Counted from the first letter of the stretch, positions 1 to 8,944 are shown. The stretch: 32,769 nucleotides of DNA from Polaromonas sp. (GCA_030655515.1 JAURVI010000023.1:1-32769), one strand, 5' to 3'. The notes: generated by a model from the sequence alone, not told the origin. Translations and numbers: made by a program.

Positions 1-75
1 GTCAATACGATGGCGGAGGAGATCGGAACTGGAAGCCACCCGCCCCGCAAAAGTCGGCGCTGGCGGGACGGCGGT

Positions 76-636
76 TTACTTGACGCGGTTCTTGTATTCG
101 CCGGTACGGGTGTCGATTTCGATCTTGTCGCCGGTGGCGACGAAGATCGGCACCATCACTTCCATGCCGGAGGGCTTGATCCTGGCCGGTTTGAGCACCT
201 TGCCGGACGTGTCGCCCTTGACGGCGGGTTCGGTGTATTCAACCTCGCGCACCACGCTGTTGGGCATTTCGACCGAAATCGCCTTGCCTTCGAAGAACAC
301 GACCTCGACGGCCATGCCGTCCTCGATGTAGGGAATCGCATCGGCCATGTTCTCTGCTTCGACCTCATACTGGTGGTATTCGGCGTCCATGAAGACGTAC
401 AGCGGGTCGGCGAAGTAGGAGTAGGTGCATTCTTTTTTGTCCAGAATGACCTGGTCCATCTTGTCGTCGGCCTTGAACACGACTTCGGTGCCAAAACTGC
501 CAATCAGGCTTTTGAGCTTCATGCGCACGGTGGCGGAATTGCGCCCGCCGCGGCTGTATTCGGTCTTGAGCACCACCATCGGGTCTTTGCCGTGCATGAT
601 GACGTTACCAGCGCGTATTTCTTGAGCGATTTTCAT
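76..636 (-). CDS. efp: Translation elongation factor P
   Basis: EF-P binds between the ribosomal P and E sites and relieves stalling at polyproline stretches. The 186-residue protein has the usual family length and covers the N-terminal KOW-like domain and two OB-type domains. The modified loop reads YSRGGRNS, with arginine at residue 32. In the EarP clade this arginine is rhamnosylated, whereas the EpmA/B clade has lysine there. An earP gene lies 4 kb away on the same strand, so gene and modifier agree. Family members are normally adjacent to earP; here a two-component/eptA cassette separates them. The start ATG (636-634) gives the standard [12 protein letters not shown]-terminus. No broken motifs are visible. 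Confidence 0.98.
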   Translation of the reverse strand: MKIAQEIRAGNVIMHGKDPMVVLKTEYSRGGRNSATVRMKLKSLIGSFGTEVVFKADDKMDQVILDKKECTYSYFADPLYVFMDAEYHQYEVEAENMADAIPYIEDGMAVEVVFFEGKAISVEMPNSVVREVEYTEPAVKGDTSGKVLKPARIKPSGMEVMVPIFVATGDKIEIDTRTGEYKNRVK

Positions 637-657
637 GACAGTTCTACTTGAGGCTAG

Positions 658-695
658 GCCGCTGAACGCTGGGCAACTGTGGCCTGTTCAGCGGC
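658..695 (-). promoter_or_regulatory. Inverted repeat in the efp leader
   Basis: The arms GCCGCTGAAC (658-667) and GTTCAGCGGC (686-695) are a perfect 10-bp inverted repeat with an 18-nt loop. It sits about 20 nt upstream of the efp start codon, so it would form a strong hairpin in the efp 5' leader if transcription starts further upstream. No T-run follows, so it is not a standard terminator. A regulatory role is only a guess. Confidence 0.35.
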
Positions 696-807
696 GGGTT
701 GTGCAGGCGTCCAATCAGGCGTATCTGCAAAGCTTTTCATTTTAACGTTTTTTTGGCAGCTTTCAGCCATCTGCTCCCGGCCCGACGCGGGGCCCGGCGC
801 GAATTGC

Positions 808-824
808 CTTAAGGCTGGGTTAAG
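808..824 (+). promoter_or_regulatory. PmrA/QseB-type box upstream of eptA
   Basis: Two hexamers in direct repeat, CTTAAG (808-813) and GTTAAG (819-824), are separated by 5 nt, i.e. an 11-bp period. This matches the established PmrA box (YTTAAG-N5-YTTAAG) except for G at the first base of the second half. It also fits the related CTTAA-N6-CTTAA site of QseB/PreA. Eleven nt after the box a weak -10-like hexamer CATGCT lies at 836-841, and the eptA start is 70 nt downstream. The box before the PAP2 gene (28919-28935) has the same architecture and shares TTAAGGnTGnnTTAAG. Confidence 0.75.
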
Positions 825-894
825 TGTCAATCCCGCATGCTGGCGCCTTCCCTGACTCCATGGAAGGCCCGCCCCGGGCCGCCGCTACACCCGC

Positions 895-2622
895 ATGATG
901 ACCTCCCCCGCCGCCGCGCTCACGCCGGCAGCCGCCAAACCCCTGAAACCGTGGCGGCAGCGTCCGGCGCTGCACACTGAAACCCTGGTGCTGCTGTGCG
1001 TCAGTTTCCTGCTGCTGGCCGGCAACGGGCCGTTCTGGCGCGCGGCGCTGGCAGGGCGCGGCTGGGAACTGGCGGCGACCTGGGGTTTCGCCGCGGCCCT
1101 GTTTTTCGCCTTCGCGGCATTTTATTTTACTTTCGTTGGGCTGCTGGCCACACGCCTGACGGTCAAGCCGCTGCTCAGCCTGCTGGTGCTGTGTACGGCC
1201 TTCGCATCCTGGTACATGGACCACTATGCCATCTACCTGGACCGGGCCATGCTGCGCAACGTGCTGGCCACCAATGTTCAGGAAGCCCGGGAATTGCTGG
1301 TCTGGGGCATGGCGCCGCACCTGCTGCTGCTCGGTGTCCTGCCGACGGCGCTGCTATGGTGGCCGCGGTTGAAACAGCGCAGCCTGCCTCGTGCGCTGGC
1401 GCTGCGCCTGGCCTGGCTGGCGGCCGCGCTGGGCGTTGGCGTGGCATGCCTGCTGCTGGTGTTTGCCGACTTTGCCTCGCTGATGCGCAACCACCGCGAA
1501 GTACGCCACCTGCTGACGCCGGGCAATGTGGTGGTCTCACTGGCCGGCAATGCCTGGGGCAGTGTCAAACGCCCGTCGCAGGCCAGGCTGCCGGTGGGCG
1601 CGGATGCGCGGCTGGGTGCCGCCTGGCGCGGCCGCAGTCGGCCGGTGCTGTTCGTTCTGGTGGTCGGAGAGACCGCGCGCGCGCAGAATTTTTCGCTCAA
1701 CGGGTATGTCCGCCGGACCAACCCGCAACTGGCGCAGCGCGACGTGATCAGCTTCCCGCACGCCAGCGCCTGCGGTACCTCGACCGAGGTCTCGCTGCCT
1801 TGCATGTTCTCCCCCTTTGGCCGTGCGCAGTACGACGAGGAAAAGATACGCTCGCACGAATCGCTGCTGCATGTGCTGGCGCGTGCCGGCTTCAAGGTGC
1901 TCTGGCGCGACAACCAGTCAGGCTGCAAGGGCGTTTGCGATGGCCTGCCCGCCGAGCAGTTGGACCACGCCGACATCGAGGCGCTGTGCGCCGAAGGGCA
2001 GTGCCTGGACGAGGTGCTGCTGCAGGGCATGGAGGGCATCGCGCGCGATACGGCGGGCAACCTGTTTGTGGTCATGCACCAGCTCGGCAGTCACGGGCCG
2101 GCTTACTTCAAGCGTTATCCGGCGGTGTTCAAGCAGTTCACCCCGGCCTGCGAGAACGAAGACCTGCGCGGCTGCTCTGCCGCCGAAATCCTCAACGCTT
2201 ACGACAACTCGCTGCTGTACACCGACTTCTTTGTCGCCAGGGTGATCGACTTCCTGAACCGCTCGCAAAAACAGTACGACACGGCCATGCTGTATGTATC
2301 GGACCATGGCGAGTCGCTTGGCGACAATGGTCTTTACCTGCACGGCATGCCCTACCTGATCGCGCCCGATGTGCAAAAGCGCGTGCCGTTTGTGATGTGG
2401 CTGTCGCCCGGTTTTCGCCGCAGCTTCGGCATCGACCAGAACTGCCTGCGTTCGCGCGCCGGCGCCGAGGTCAGCCACGACAACCTGTTTCATTCCCTGC
2501 TGGGCGTGCTCGATGTCCAGACCCAGGCTTATAACGCTGCGCTCGATCTGTTTGCGCCATGCCGCCCGGCCCCAGCGCCCAGCCTGACGCTCAATGTCAT
2601 GGAGAAGGAAAGCTTACTGTGA
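895..2622 (+). CDS. eptA: Lipid A phosphoethanolamine transferase
   Basis: This inner-membrane enzyme moves phosphoethanolamine from phosphatidylethanolamine to lipid A phosphate, lowering surface charge and giving resistance to polymyxin and cationic peptides. The 575-residue protein has several hydrophobic segments in residues 30-195 and then a periplasmic alkaline-phosphatase-like sulfatase-fold domain. Visible metal or catalytic elements are GET (Glu259), the nucleophile Thr295 in the SACGTSTEVSLPCMFS motif, and SDHGESLG near residue 470. Paired cysteines around the core match EptA/MCR disulfides. Start ATG 895 is followed by a second ATG at 898, and neither has a strong Shine-Dalgarno. 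The 3' end overlaps the convergent sensor kinase by 26 bp. A PmrA-type box lies 70 nt upstream, pointing to control by the adjacent two-component system. Confidence 0.95.
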   Translation: MMTSPAAALTPAAAKPLKPWRQRPALHTETLVLLCVSFLLLAGNGPFWRAALAGRGWELAATWGFAAALFFAFAAFYFTFVGLLATRLTVKPLLSLLVLCTAFASWYMDHYAIYLDRAMLRNVLATNVQEARELLVWGMAPHLLLLGVLPTALLWWPRLKQRSLPRALALRLAWLAAALGVGVACLLLVFADFASLMRNHREVRHLLTPGNVVVSLAGNAWGSVKRPSQARLPVGADARLGAAWRGRSRPVLFVLVVGETARAQNFSLNGYVRRTNPQLAQRDVISFPHASACGTSTEVSLPCMFSPFGRAQYDEEKIRSHESLLHVLARAGFKVLWRDNQSGCKGVCDGLPAEQLDHADIEALCAEGQCLDEVLLQGMEGIARDTAGNLFVVMHQLGSHGPAYFKRYPAVFKQFTPACENEDLRGCSAAEILNAYDNSLLYTDFFVARVIDFLNRSQKQYDTAMLYVSDHGESLGDNGLYLHGMPYLIAPDVQKRVPFVMWLSPGFRRSFGIDQNCLRSRAGAEVSHDNLFHSLLGVLDVQTQAYNAALDLFAPCRPAPAPSLTLNVMEKESLL

Positions 2623-3979
2623 CGCGCAAGCCGGTGCCGCCAGGCGCCTCGTCCAGGCGGATGCCGGCGCCGTGGCGTTCGGCGACAGCCTGCACGATGG
2701 CCAGGCCCAGGCCGCTGCCATTCGATGTCCCCGTGTCGCTGTATACATTCTGGCCGTTCTGGCCGTTCTGGCCGCGGTAGAAGCGGTCGAATACCCGCTG
2801 CCGTTCGGACGCCGGTATGCCAGGCCCGCTGTCGGTCACCGTCAGGCAGGGGTGGCCATTTTCCACGCACGCGCCCACATCGACGCGTCCGCCCGCCGGC
2901 GTGTGGCGCAAGGCGTTGCCCAGCAGATTGTTCAGCAAAATAGCCAGTTGCTGCGCGTCTGCGGCGACCATCGGCGCGCTTTCGACAACGGCCCCCAGGT
3001 CGATTTTCATGTCGTCGGCACGGGCGCTGAAACGGCTGACGCTGGCCCGGACCAGGCCGGCCAGGTCCACCGGTTCGCGGCGCAGGGCCGGGGTTTCCGG
3101 TGCCAGCCGCGATAGTTGCAGCAATTGCTCGATCAGGCGCTGCGTCCGTTCGATGCCGGCGCGCAGTTCCGCCAGCGCGGCTTCGCGCTGCGCCGCATCG
3201 CCGGCGCGCTCGAGCAACTGCAATTGCAGCCGCAGCGCGGTGATCGGTGTGCGCAATTCGTGGGCCGCGTCGGCCAGGAAATGCCTTTGCAGCGCCAGCG
3301 CGCTACCCAGCCGGGCCATCAGGTCGTTGATCGCGCCTATCAGCAGGTGCAGTTCCGGCGGATGGGACGACAGCGTGATCGGGTGCAGTGCTTCGACGCT
3401 GCGCGCCGTGACCTCGCTGGCGGCCTGCGCCAGCGGGGCCAGCCCGCGCCGCAGCGCCAGCGTCAGCAGGGCCGCCAGCAGGGCCAGCATCAGCAGCGCG
3501 GGAGCGATCAGCTTGGCGCCGGTTTCACGGGCCAGCGCCTGGCGGTCGCTGTCTCGCTGCGCGGCCTGGACAATGCCGTCCTCCAGCACGATGGTGTAGA
3601 GGTGCCATCGCTCCTGGCCGATAGTGACCACGCTCAGGCCGCTGCGCGACAGGAAAGGCAGCGCCGCAGCGGGGTCGGACATGTGCAGCAGGGTGCCGCT
3701 ACGCGTCCAGGCCGCGGTGACGAACTCGAAGCTGCCGTACTCTTCGTAGATTTTGGGCAACTGCTCGGCGATGCGCGGAGTGCGCGCCATGCCGTAGGTG
3801 CCGTGGTGGTTGGCAACCGCCAGCGCGACCTGCTTGAGGTTGTCCTCGAACACCTCGCCCATCTCGTGCGCCAGCGTCCAGTAGGAGCCGCCCACCAGCA
3901 GGCTGGCGCCCACCACCAGCGCGCCCATGGCCCAGACCAGAACCCGGCGGTGGATCGATTGCACAGGACGGGCCGTCAT
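2597..3979 (-). CDS. Sensor histidine kinase, PmrB/QseC-like
   Basis: This is an inner-membrane sensor kinase of 460 residues. TM1 is about residues 13-33, followed by a periplasmic domain of roughly 120 residues, TM2 at about 156-176, then HAMP, dimerization and ATPase domains. The H box is AAHELRTP with phospho-acceptor His240. The N box is NNLLGNALRH (350-359), the G1 box DSGPGIP (383-389), the F box VFDRFYRG, and the G2 box GSGLGL (421-426). An ExxE motif (EMGE, 39-42) lies just outside TM1; ExxE motifs bind ferric iron in enteric PmrB, but its role here is inference. The ATP lid carries a QNG tandem repeat. The start overlaps the regulator stop (ATGA). Sequence style resembles QseC as well as PmrB; the eptA linkage favours a PmrB-like role. 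Confidence 0.93.
   Translation of the reverse strand: MTARPVQSIHRRVLVWAMGALVVGASLLVGGSYWTLAHEMGEVFEDNLKQVALAVANHHGTYGMARTPRIAEQLPKIYEEYGSFEFVTAAWTRSGTLLHMSDPAAALPFLSRSGLSVVTIGQERWHLYTIVLEDGIVQAAQRDSDRQALARETGAKLIAPALLMLALLAALLTLALRRGLAPLAQAASEVTARSVEALHPITLSSHPPELHLLIGAINDLMARLGSALALQRHFLADAAHELRTPITALRLQLQLLERAGDAAQREAALAELRAGIERTQRLIEQLLQLSRLAPETPALRREPVDLAGLVRASVSRFSARADDMKIDLGAVVESAPMVAADAQQLAILLNNLLGNALRHTPAGGRVDVGACVENGHPCLTVTDSGPGIPASERQRVFDRFYRGQNGQNGQNVYSDTGTSNGSGLGLAIVQAVAERHGAGIRLDEAPGGTGLRVTVSFPSP
2748..2774 (-). repeat. 9-bp tandem repeat in the sensor kinase ATP lid
   Basis: The unit ttctggccg (plus strand) occurs three times in a row at 2748-2756, 2757-2765 and 2766-2774. On the coding strand it gives repeated Gln-Asn-Gly between the F box and the G2 box (about residues 404-411). 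The unit is a multiple of three, so copy-number change would keep the frame and only change lid length. Confidence 0.85.
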
Positions 3980-4635
3980 GGCGCCACCACCTTGTAGCCG
4001 ACGCCGCGTACATTGCGTATGGTGTCGGCGCCGAGTTTGCGGCGCAGCTTGTGCAGGTGAACCTCGACGGCGTTGCTGCCGATTTCCTCGGTCCAGCCGT
4101 AGAGGGAGTCTTCCAGTTGCTCACGCGAGAGCACGGCGCCGGGGCGCTGCATCAGGGTCTCCAGCAGCGAAAATTCGCGGGCGGACAGGTGGACGGTTTC
4201 CCCTTTCAGGCTGACTTGTTTGCGGACTGGGTCCAGGATCAGTGGCCCGCATTGCAGCAGCGGTGAGCCACCGCCTGCATGGCGGCGCAGCAGGGCGCGC
4301 ACGCGTGCGATCAGTTCGTCCAGGTCAAAAGGCTTGAGCACATAGTCGTCGGCGCCCGCATTGAGCCCGGCAATGCGATCAGCGACCGCGTCCCGCGCCG
4401 TCACGATCAGCACCGGGACGGCGTTGCCGCGTGTGCGCAGGCCCTGTAGCACGGCCATGCCGTCCTGGCCCGGCAGACCCAGGTCGAGCAAGGCCAGGTC
4501 ATAGACACCGTTGCTCAGCGCCCGTTCGGCGGCGCGGCCATCCATGACCCAGTCCACGGTAAAACCGGCGTCGCCCAGGCCCTGCCGGACCGCGCGGCCA
4601 ATCATGGTGTCGTCTTCTATCAGCAGCAGCCTCAT
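3976..4635 (-). CDS. OmpR-family response regulator, PmrA/QseB-like
   Basis: This is a 219-residue DNA-binding response regulator. The receiver domain (1-115) has acidic residues Asp8/Asp9, phospho-acceptor Asp51 in LALLDLGLPG, Thr79 and Lys101 in VLKPFD. A winged-helix domain follows, with the typical AREFSLLETLMQRPG and NVRGVGYK signatures. Start ATG 4635 overlaps the earP stop in an ATGA arrangement, and the regulator stop overlaps the kinase start in the same way. The three genes therefore look like one translationally coupled unit. An in-frame extension upstream of 4635 lies wholly inside earP and is not needed for a complete domain. Candidate target sites are the direct repeats before eptA and the PAP2 gene. 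Confidence 0.95.
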   Translation of the reverse strand: MRLLLIEDDTMIGRAVRQGLGDAGFTVDWVMDGRAAERALSNGVYDLALLDLGLPGQDGMAVLQGLRTRGNAVPVLIVTARDAVADRIAGLNAGADDYVLKPFDLDELIARVRALLRRHAGGGSPLLQCGPLILDPVRKQVSLKGETVHLSAREFSLLETLMQRPGAVLSREQLEDSLYGWTEEIGSNAVEVHLHKLRRKLGADTIRNVRGVGYKVVAP

Positions 4636-5756
4636 GGTGTTTGCTGGCGATTGTGCATGACAAAGCCGATCAACTGTGTACACAGCGCGTCCTGATCCAG
4701 CAGGCGCTGCCTGGCCGTGCGGACGCAGGCGGACCAGGACTCGGGGTCCGGCACCGGCAGTTCGTCCCGCAGGCCATTCCAGGCTTCGTGAAAACGCCGC
4801 AGCGAAGGCGGCGCTTGCAGCATGTCCAGAAACGCTTCGAGCTTGACCCGATGGGCCTGGTCGGCTTGCGGGTAGATCTGCCAGACGAAGGCCTGGGCCG
4901 CCCAGATGGCGCGCACCACCGAATCTTCGCCGCGCACAAAGTTCAGGTCGCAAGCCCAGAGCAGGTGGTCAAAATCAGTTTGGCTGAGCAGTGGAAGGTA
5001 TGAAATCGACAACTGCTCGCCCCCGTTCTGACCGGGCTGGGGCCATTTTTCATCATTAATCAGGGCCTTGACGGCGGACGCGGCGCGGCCCACCGTCACC
5101 AGCAGCCGCACCGGCCCCGGGTGCGGGTTCCGCTGCGCCAGATGGTCGAGCAACCGCGCCAGCGCAGGCGGCTCGTAACAAAAGAGAGACACCAGCATCT
5201 CGCCCTTGTATGCAATGCCTTGTTGCGCCAGCCAGGCGCTGCGCTGAAAAGCCGCCTGGCGTGCCGCCAGTCCGTCCTCGCGCAGCAAGCCACCGGTACC
5301 CGGGGTAAAGCCCGGATAAAAAAACCACTTGGTCCAGCCCGCCGCCGGGCCGCTGTGTACCGGCGACGGCATCGCGTGGCAGCGTTCGACATAGGCTTCG
5401 GCGGACAGGTATTCCAGGTTGATCCATACAGGTTTTTGGCCTGTATCCATTGCATGGTCTGCGCAGGCAGCTATGAATTCAGGAGCAATTTCGCAGCCGA
5501 AGGCTTCCACCAGCACCTCGCAGGGCGCGCTGCCCAGGCGCAGGATGTTCATGCCCAGCGGTTCCAGCCAGGGCAGCACCGTGACACCGTCGCAGCCCTG
5601 CGGGGCCATCCAGCTCAAGGCGGAGGCATCGTCCACCCACAGCCGCACCCGCTGACCGCGTGAGGCGAGCTCAGCGCTGAGCCGCCAGCAGACACCGATG
5701 TCGCCATGGTTGTCGATGACTTTGCAAAAAATGTCCCACTGCAGGCTGTGATTCAT
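4632..5756 (-). CDS. earP: EF-P arginine rhamnosyltransferase
   Basis: EarP transfers rhamnose from dTDP-L-rhamnose to Arg32 of EF-P and is needed for full EF-P activity in its clade. The 374-residue product has the expected length. Its N-terminus, [19 protein letters not shown], carries the conserved aspartates at residues 15 and 19. The C-terminal Rossmann half carries [12 protein letters not shown], the conserved nucleotide-sugar binding and catalytic segment. The start ATG at 5756 was chosen because the family begins a few residues before this motif; the open frame continues far upstream only because it runs antisense to uvrC. The stop overlaps the response regulator start, so the two genes are probably translated in coupling. 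It is divergent from uvrC with a very short gap. Confidence 0.95.
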   Translation of the reverse strand: MNHSLQWDIFCKVIDNHGDIGVCWRLSAELASRGQRVRLWVDDASALSWMAPQGCDGVTVLPWLEPLGMNILRLGSAPCEVLVEAFGCEIAPEFIAACADHAMDTGQKPVWINLEYLSAEAYVERCHAMPSPVHSGPAAGWTKWFFYPGFTPGTGGLLREDGLAARQAAFQRSAWLAQQGIAYKGEMLVSLFCYEPPALARLLDHLAQRNPHPGPVRLLVTVGRAASAVKALINDEKWPQPGQNGGEQLSISYLPLLSQTDFDHLLWACDLNFVRGEDSVVRAIWAAQAFVWQIYPQADQAHRVKLEAFLDMLQAPPSLRRFHEAWNGLRDELPVPDPESWSACVRTARQRLLDQDALCTQLIGFVMHNRQQTP

Positions 5757-5795
5757 TCCGGGATTGTCCACAATACGGGTACGCCAGACACAAGC

Positions 5796-7709
5796 ATGAC
5801 CCCAACTCACGAATTTACCCCCCAACTGCTCAGCGAGGTCGCCGCGCTGCCGGCCATGCCGGGCGTGTACCGCTATTTCGATGCGGACGGCGCGGTGCTG
5901 TATGTCGGCAAGGCGCGCAACCTGAAAAAGCGGGTGGCCGGCTACTTCCAGAAAAACCACGGCGGCACCCGCATCGGCCACATGGTGGGCAAGATAGCCC
6001 GCATGGAAACCACGGTGGTTCGCTCCGAGGCGGAGGCGCTGCTGCTGGAAAACAACCTGATCAAGACGTTGAACCCGAAGTACAACATCCTGTTTAGGGA
6101 CGACAAAAGCTACCCCTACCTCAAGCTCGCCTCCCACACCTTTCCGCGTGTCGCCTACTACCGCGGCGCAGTCGAAAAAAAGCACCGCTACTTCGGACCC
6201 TACCCCAGCGCCTGGGCGGTGAAAGAAACGATTTTGCTGCTGCAAAAAGTCTTCAAGCTGCGCACCTGCGAAGACACGGTGTTCAACAACCGCACGCGGC
6301 CCTGTCTGCTGTATCAGATCAAGCGCTGCTCCGCGCCCTGCGTCGGCCATGTCTCTCCCGAGCAGTATGCGCTGGACGTGGCCCATGCCGAGCGTTTCTT
6401 GCAGGGGCAGACGCAGGAAATCCTGACCGAGCTGGAAAAGCAGATGCGCGAGCATGCCGGCAAGCTCGCGTTCGAGCAGGCGGCCGAGCTGCGCAACCAG
6501 ATCTCGGCCCTGTCCAAGGTGCTGCACCAGCAGTCCATGGAAACCGGCGGCGACAAGGACGTCGATATCCTGGCGGTGAAGGTGCATGGCGGCAAAGCCT
6601 GCGTGAACCTGGCCATGGTGCGCGGCGGACGGCATCTGGGCGACAGGCCTTATTTCCCGACCCATGTGGAGCACGCGGCTGATCTGGCGAGTCTGGATGA
6701 AGAGGGCGCGGAGGGCAGCGAAACCAGGCCGCCCGGTCAGGCCAAAGGCCTGCAAGCCCTGGTGCTCGAAGCCTTCATCGCCCAGCACTATGTGGGTGTG
6801 CCGGTGCCGCCGGTGCTGGTCTGCGGTACGCCGGTGGACAAGGACCTGATAGACGCGCTGGCCATGCAGGCCGGCCGCAAGGTGACCGCGATTGCCCAGC
6901 CGCGCGAGCAGCGGCGCATCTGGCTGGAGATGGCGCAGACCAATGCCGATCTCCAGTTGGCCCGCTTGCTGGCTGAGCAGGGCTCGCAACAGGCGCGCAC
7001 ACGGGCGCTGGCCGAAGCGCTGGACTTGCCGCTGGACAAGCTCGACGCGCTGCGAATCGAATGTTTTGACATCTCGCACACGGCCGGAGAATCGACCCAG
7101 GCCTCGTGCGTGGTGTTTCACGGGCACAAGATGCAAAGCGCCGAATACCGCCGCTACAACATCGACGGCATCACGCCGGGCGACGACTACGCCGCGATGC
7201 GGCAGGTGCTGATGCGCCGCTACGGCAAGCTGGCCGAAGCGGCGCGCAACAACACGGCCAGGCTGCCCGATCTGGTGCTGATCGACGGCGGCAAAGGCCA
7301 GGTGTCCACGGCGCGCGTCGTGTTTGAAGAGCTGGGCCTGGACCTGGGCCTGATTGCCGGGGTGGAAAAGGGCGAGGGCCGCAAGGTGGGGCTGGAAGAG
7401 CTGGTCTTTGCCGACGGCCGCGAAAAGGTCTACCTCGGCCGCGACTCGGCCGCGCTGATGCTGATTGCACAAATTCGCGATGAAGCCCACCGCTTCGCCA
7501 TCACCGGCATGCGCGCCAAACGGGCCAAGGTGCGCGTCGGCGCCAGCCGCCTGGAAGACATTGCCGGCATAGGCCCGAAGCGGCGCGCCAGTTTGCTGCA
7601 GCGCTTTGGCGGCATCCGCGGCATTGCCTCGGCCAGCGCCGAGGACATTGCCACCGTCGAAGGCATTTCCAGGGAGCTTGCCGAAGAAATCTACCGGGCT
7701 TTGCACTGA
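5796..7709 (+). CDS. uvrC: Excinuclease ABC subunit C
   Basis: UvrC makes both incisions around a UvrB-bound lesion in nucleotide excision repair. The product is about 637 residues from ATG 5796. The N-terminal GIY-YIG nuclease is visible as [23 protein letters not shown] domain for UvrB contact follows near residues 210-245. The C-terminal RNase H-like nuclease includes [15 protein letters not shown] and VLIDGGKGQ, and a helix-hairpin-helix pair ends the protein ([19 protein letters not shown]). An upstream in-frame ATG (5706) would start inside the divergent earP and add residues not seen in the family, so 5796 is preferred. pgsA follows 38 bp later, probably in the same transcript. Confidence 0.96.
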   Translation: MTPTHEFTPQLLSEVAALPAMPGVYRYFDADGAVLYVGKARNLKKRVAGYFQKNHGGTRIGHMVGKIARMETTVVRSEAEALLLENNLIKTLNPKYNILFRDDKSYPYLKLASHTFPRVAYYRGAVEKKHRYFGPYPSAWAVKETILLLQKVFKLRTCEDTVFNNRTRPCLLYQIKRCSAPCVGHVSPEQYALDVAHAERFLQGQTQEILTELEKQMREHAGKLAFEQAAELRNQISALSKVLHQQSMETGGDKDVDILAVKVHGGKACVNLAMVRGGRHLGDRPYFPTHVEHAADLASLDEEGAEGSETRPPGQAKGLQALVLEAFIAQHYVGVPVPPVLVCGTPVDKDLIDALAMQAGRKVTAIAQPREQRRIWLEMAQTNADLQLARLLAEQGSQQARTRALAEALDLPLDKLDALRIECFDISHTAGESTQASCVVFHGHKMQSAEYRRYNIDGITPGDDYAAMRQVLMRRYGKLAEAARNNTARLPDLVLIDGGKGQVSTARVVFEELGLDLGLIAGVEKGEGRKVGLEELVFADGREKVYLGRDSAALMLIAQIRDEAHRFAITGMRAKRAKVRVGASRLEDIAGIGPKRRASLLQRFGGIRGIASASAEDIATVEGISRELAEEIYRALH

Positions 7710-7747
7710 GAAAATCCGCCCCGCGCGGCTCATGCGAAAATCAGACG

Positions 7748-8314
7748 ATGTTTCTGACCATACCCACCTTGATGACCTGGACCCGCATTGTTGCGATTCC
7801 ACTGATTGTGGGAGTTTTCTACCTCGACATTTCACTGGGCAGCCGCAACCTGATCGCGACCGTGATGTTCGTGGTCTTTGCCGCCACCGACTGGCTCGAT
7901 GGCTTTCTGGCGCGCAAGCTGAACCAGACTTCTTCCTTCGGCGCGTTTCTCGATCCGGTGGCCGACAAGTTCCTGGTGTGCGCCTCTTTGCTGGTGCTGG
8001 TTCATCTGCAGCGCGCCGATGTGTTCGTGGCGCTCATCATCATCGGCCGCGAGATCGCGATTTCGGCGCTGCGCGAATGGATGGCGCTGATAGGCGCGAC
8101 AAAAAGCGTGACCGTTCACATGCTGGGCAAGGTCAAGACCACGGTGCAGATGGTGGCCATTCCCTTCCTGCTGTTTGACGGCCTGCTGTTCGGCGTCATC
8201 AAGACCAATTTGTGGGGCACTTGGCTGATCTGGCTGTCCGCCATCCTGACGGTCTGGTCGATGATCTATTACCTGAAAAAAGCCATTCCCGAAATCCGCG
8301 CCCGCGCCAAATGA
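7748..8314 (+). CDS. pgsA: CDP-diacylglycerol-glycerol-3-phosphate 3-phosphatidyltransferase
   Basis: PgsA makes phosphatidylglycerol phosphate from CDP-diacylglycerol and glycerol-3-phosphate at the inner membrane, the committed step to phosphatidylglycerol and cardiolipin. The 188-residue protein is of family length and mostly hydrophobic. The CDP-alcohol phosphotransferase signature D-G-x2-A-R-x8-G-x3-D-x3-D is complete in the TDWLDGFLAR...GAFLDPVADK segment. An intact start (ATG 7748) sits 38 bp after uvrC; the uvrC-pgsA pairing is common in proteobacteria. Confidence 0.96.
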   Translation: MFLTIPTLMTWTRIVAIPLIVGVFYLDISLGSRNLIATVMFVVFAATDWLDGFLARKLNQTSSFGAFLDPVADKFLVCASLLVLVHLQRADVFVALIIIGREIAISALREWMALIGATKSVTVHMLGKVKTTVQMVAIPFLLFDGLLFGVIKTNLWGTWLIWLSAILTVWSMIYYLKKAIPEIRARAK

Positions 8315-8402
8315 GTTCGCAGACCGGCAACTGTGCGCAGTGGCTGCCTCTGGGCGTGACCGGCAGGGTGATGAAGGCTGAGGCGGAGCTGTTCGCCGCC
8401 GG

Positions 8403-8427
8403 CCCCTTGATCCCTTTGGATAAGGGG
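8403..8427. other. Hairpin in the pgsA-hupB gap
   Basis: In the 336-bp gap between pgsA and hupB the segment CCCCTT-GA-TCC-CTTT-GGA-T-AAGGGG folds into a hairpin with one bulge. It is followed by a G-run rather than T-run, so it is at best a weak terminator. The rest of the gap holds the hupB promoter and leader; I see no convincing gene in it. Confidence 0.35.
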
Positions 8428-8508
8428 GGGTGTCTGCGCATAGACGGCGAAAGCGTGAAAAAAAAGACTAGAATCCGCCACCGCACGTTGTAAACATCTG
8501 ATGCTGTA

Positions 8509-8537
8509 TTGACACGATGGGAGTCCATGGCTCTAAT
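8509..8537 (+). promoter_or_regulatory. Sigma-70 type promoter of hupB
   Basis: A perfect -35 TTGACA (8509-8514) and a -10 TCTAAT (8532-8537, five of six matches) stand 17 bp apart, the ideal spacing. The predicted start near 8544 leaves a leader of about 105 nt before the hupB start codon. Confidence 0.75.
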
Positions 8538-8650
8538 TGGAACCCGCAGAAGATCTGCACATGCCGCCTCCCATTGCCATCTTTCGATAGATGGCCGGGG
8601 AGATATTTCAAGAGACGACCAGATTAACTTTTATCAACGAGGGGCTCCTT

Positions 8651-8923
8651 GTGAACAAGACTGAACTAATCGAGCACATTGCCAAACATGCTGATATTTC
8701 CAAAGCTGCCGCGACGCGTGCGCTGGAGTCAACCATTGGCGCTGTCAAAACAACCCTGAAAAAAGGAGGCTCCGTGTCTCTGGTGGGTTTTGGTACTTTT
8801 GCAGTAGGCAAACGTGCTGCCCGCACGGGCCGCAACCCGCGTACCGGCGATGCGATTAAAATCAAGGCAGCCAAGGTGCCCAAGTTCCGTCCCGGCAAAG
8901 CGCTCAAGGACGCCCTGAACTGA
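8651..8923 (+). CDS. hupB: DNA-binding protein HU-beta
   Basis: HU is a small nucleoid protein that bends DNA as a dimer. The 90-residue product is [18 protein letters not shown]... through the DNA-binding arm [31 protein letters not shown], full length for the family. The start is GTG 8651, chosen because it gives the canonical [11 protein letters not shown]-terminus and has a strong GAGGGG Shine-Dalgarno at 8639-8644. The upstream in-frame ATG at 8591 would add 20 residues foreign to HU. tRNA-Val follows after 21 bp and may share the transcript. Confidence 0.97.
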   Translation: MNKTELIEHIAKHADISKAAATRALESTIGAVKTTLKKGGSVSLVGFGTFAVGKRAARTGRNPRTGDAIKIKAAKVPKFRPGKALKDALN

Positions 8924-8944
8924 TGCGCATGAAAAGTTAGGGTG

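Noticed and set aside
996..2534. A 512-codon plus-strand frame overlapping eptA
   Set aside because: It is an out-of-frame shadow with Arg/Ala/Gly-rich composition and no recognisable motif; eptA explains the sequence.
4632..7835. A 1067-codon open frame on the minus strand covering earP and the whole antisense of uvrC
   Set aside because: Only the earP part has family similarity. The rest mirrors uvrC, which is complete and well supported on the other strand; the lack of stops is a GC-bias effect.
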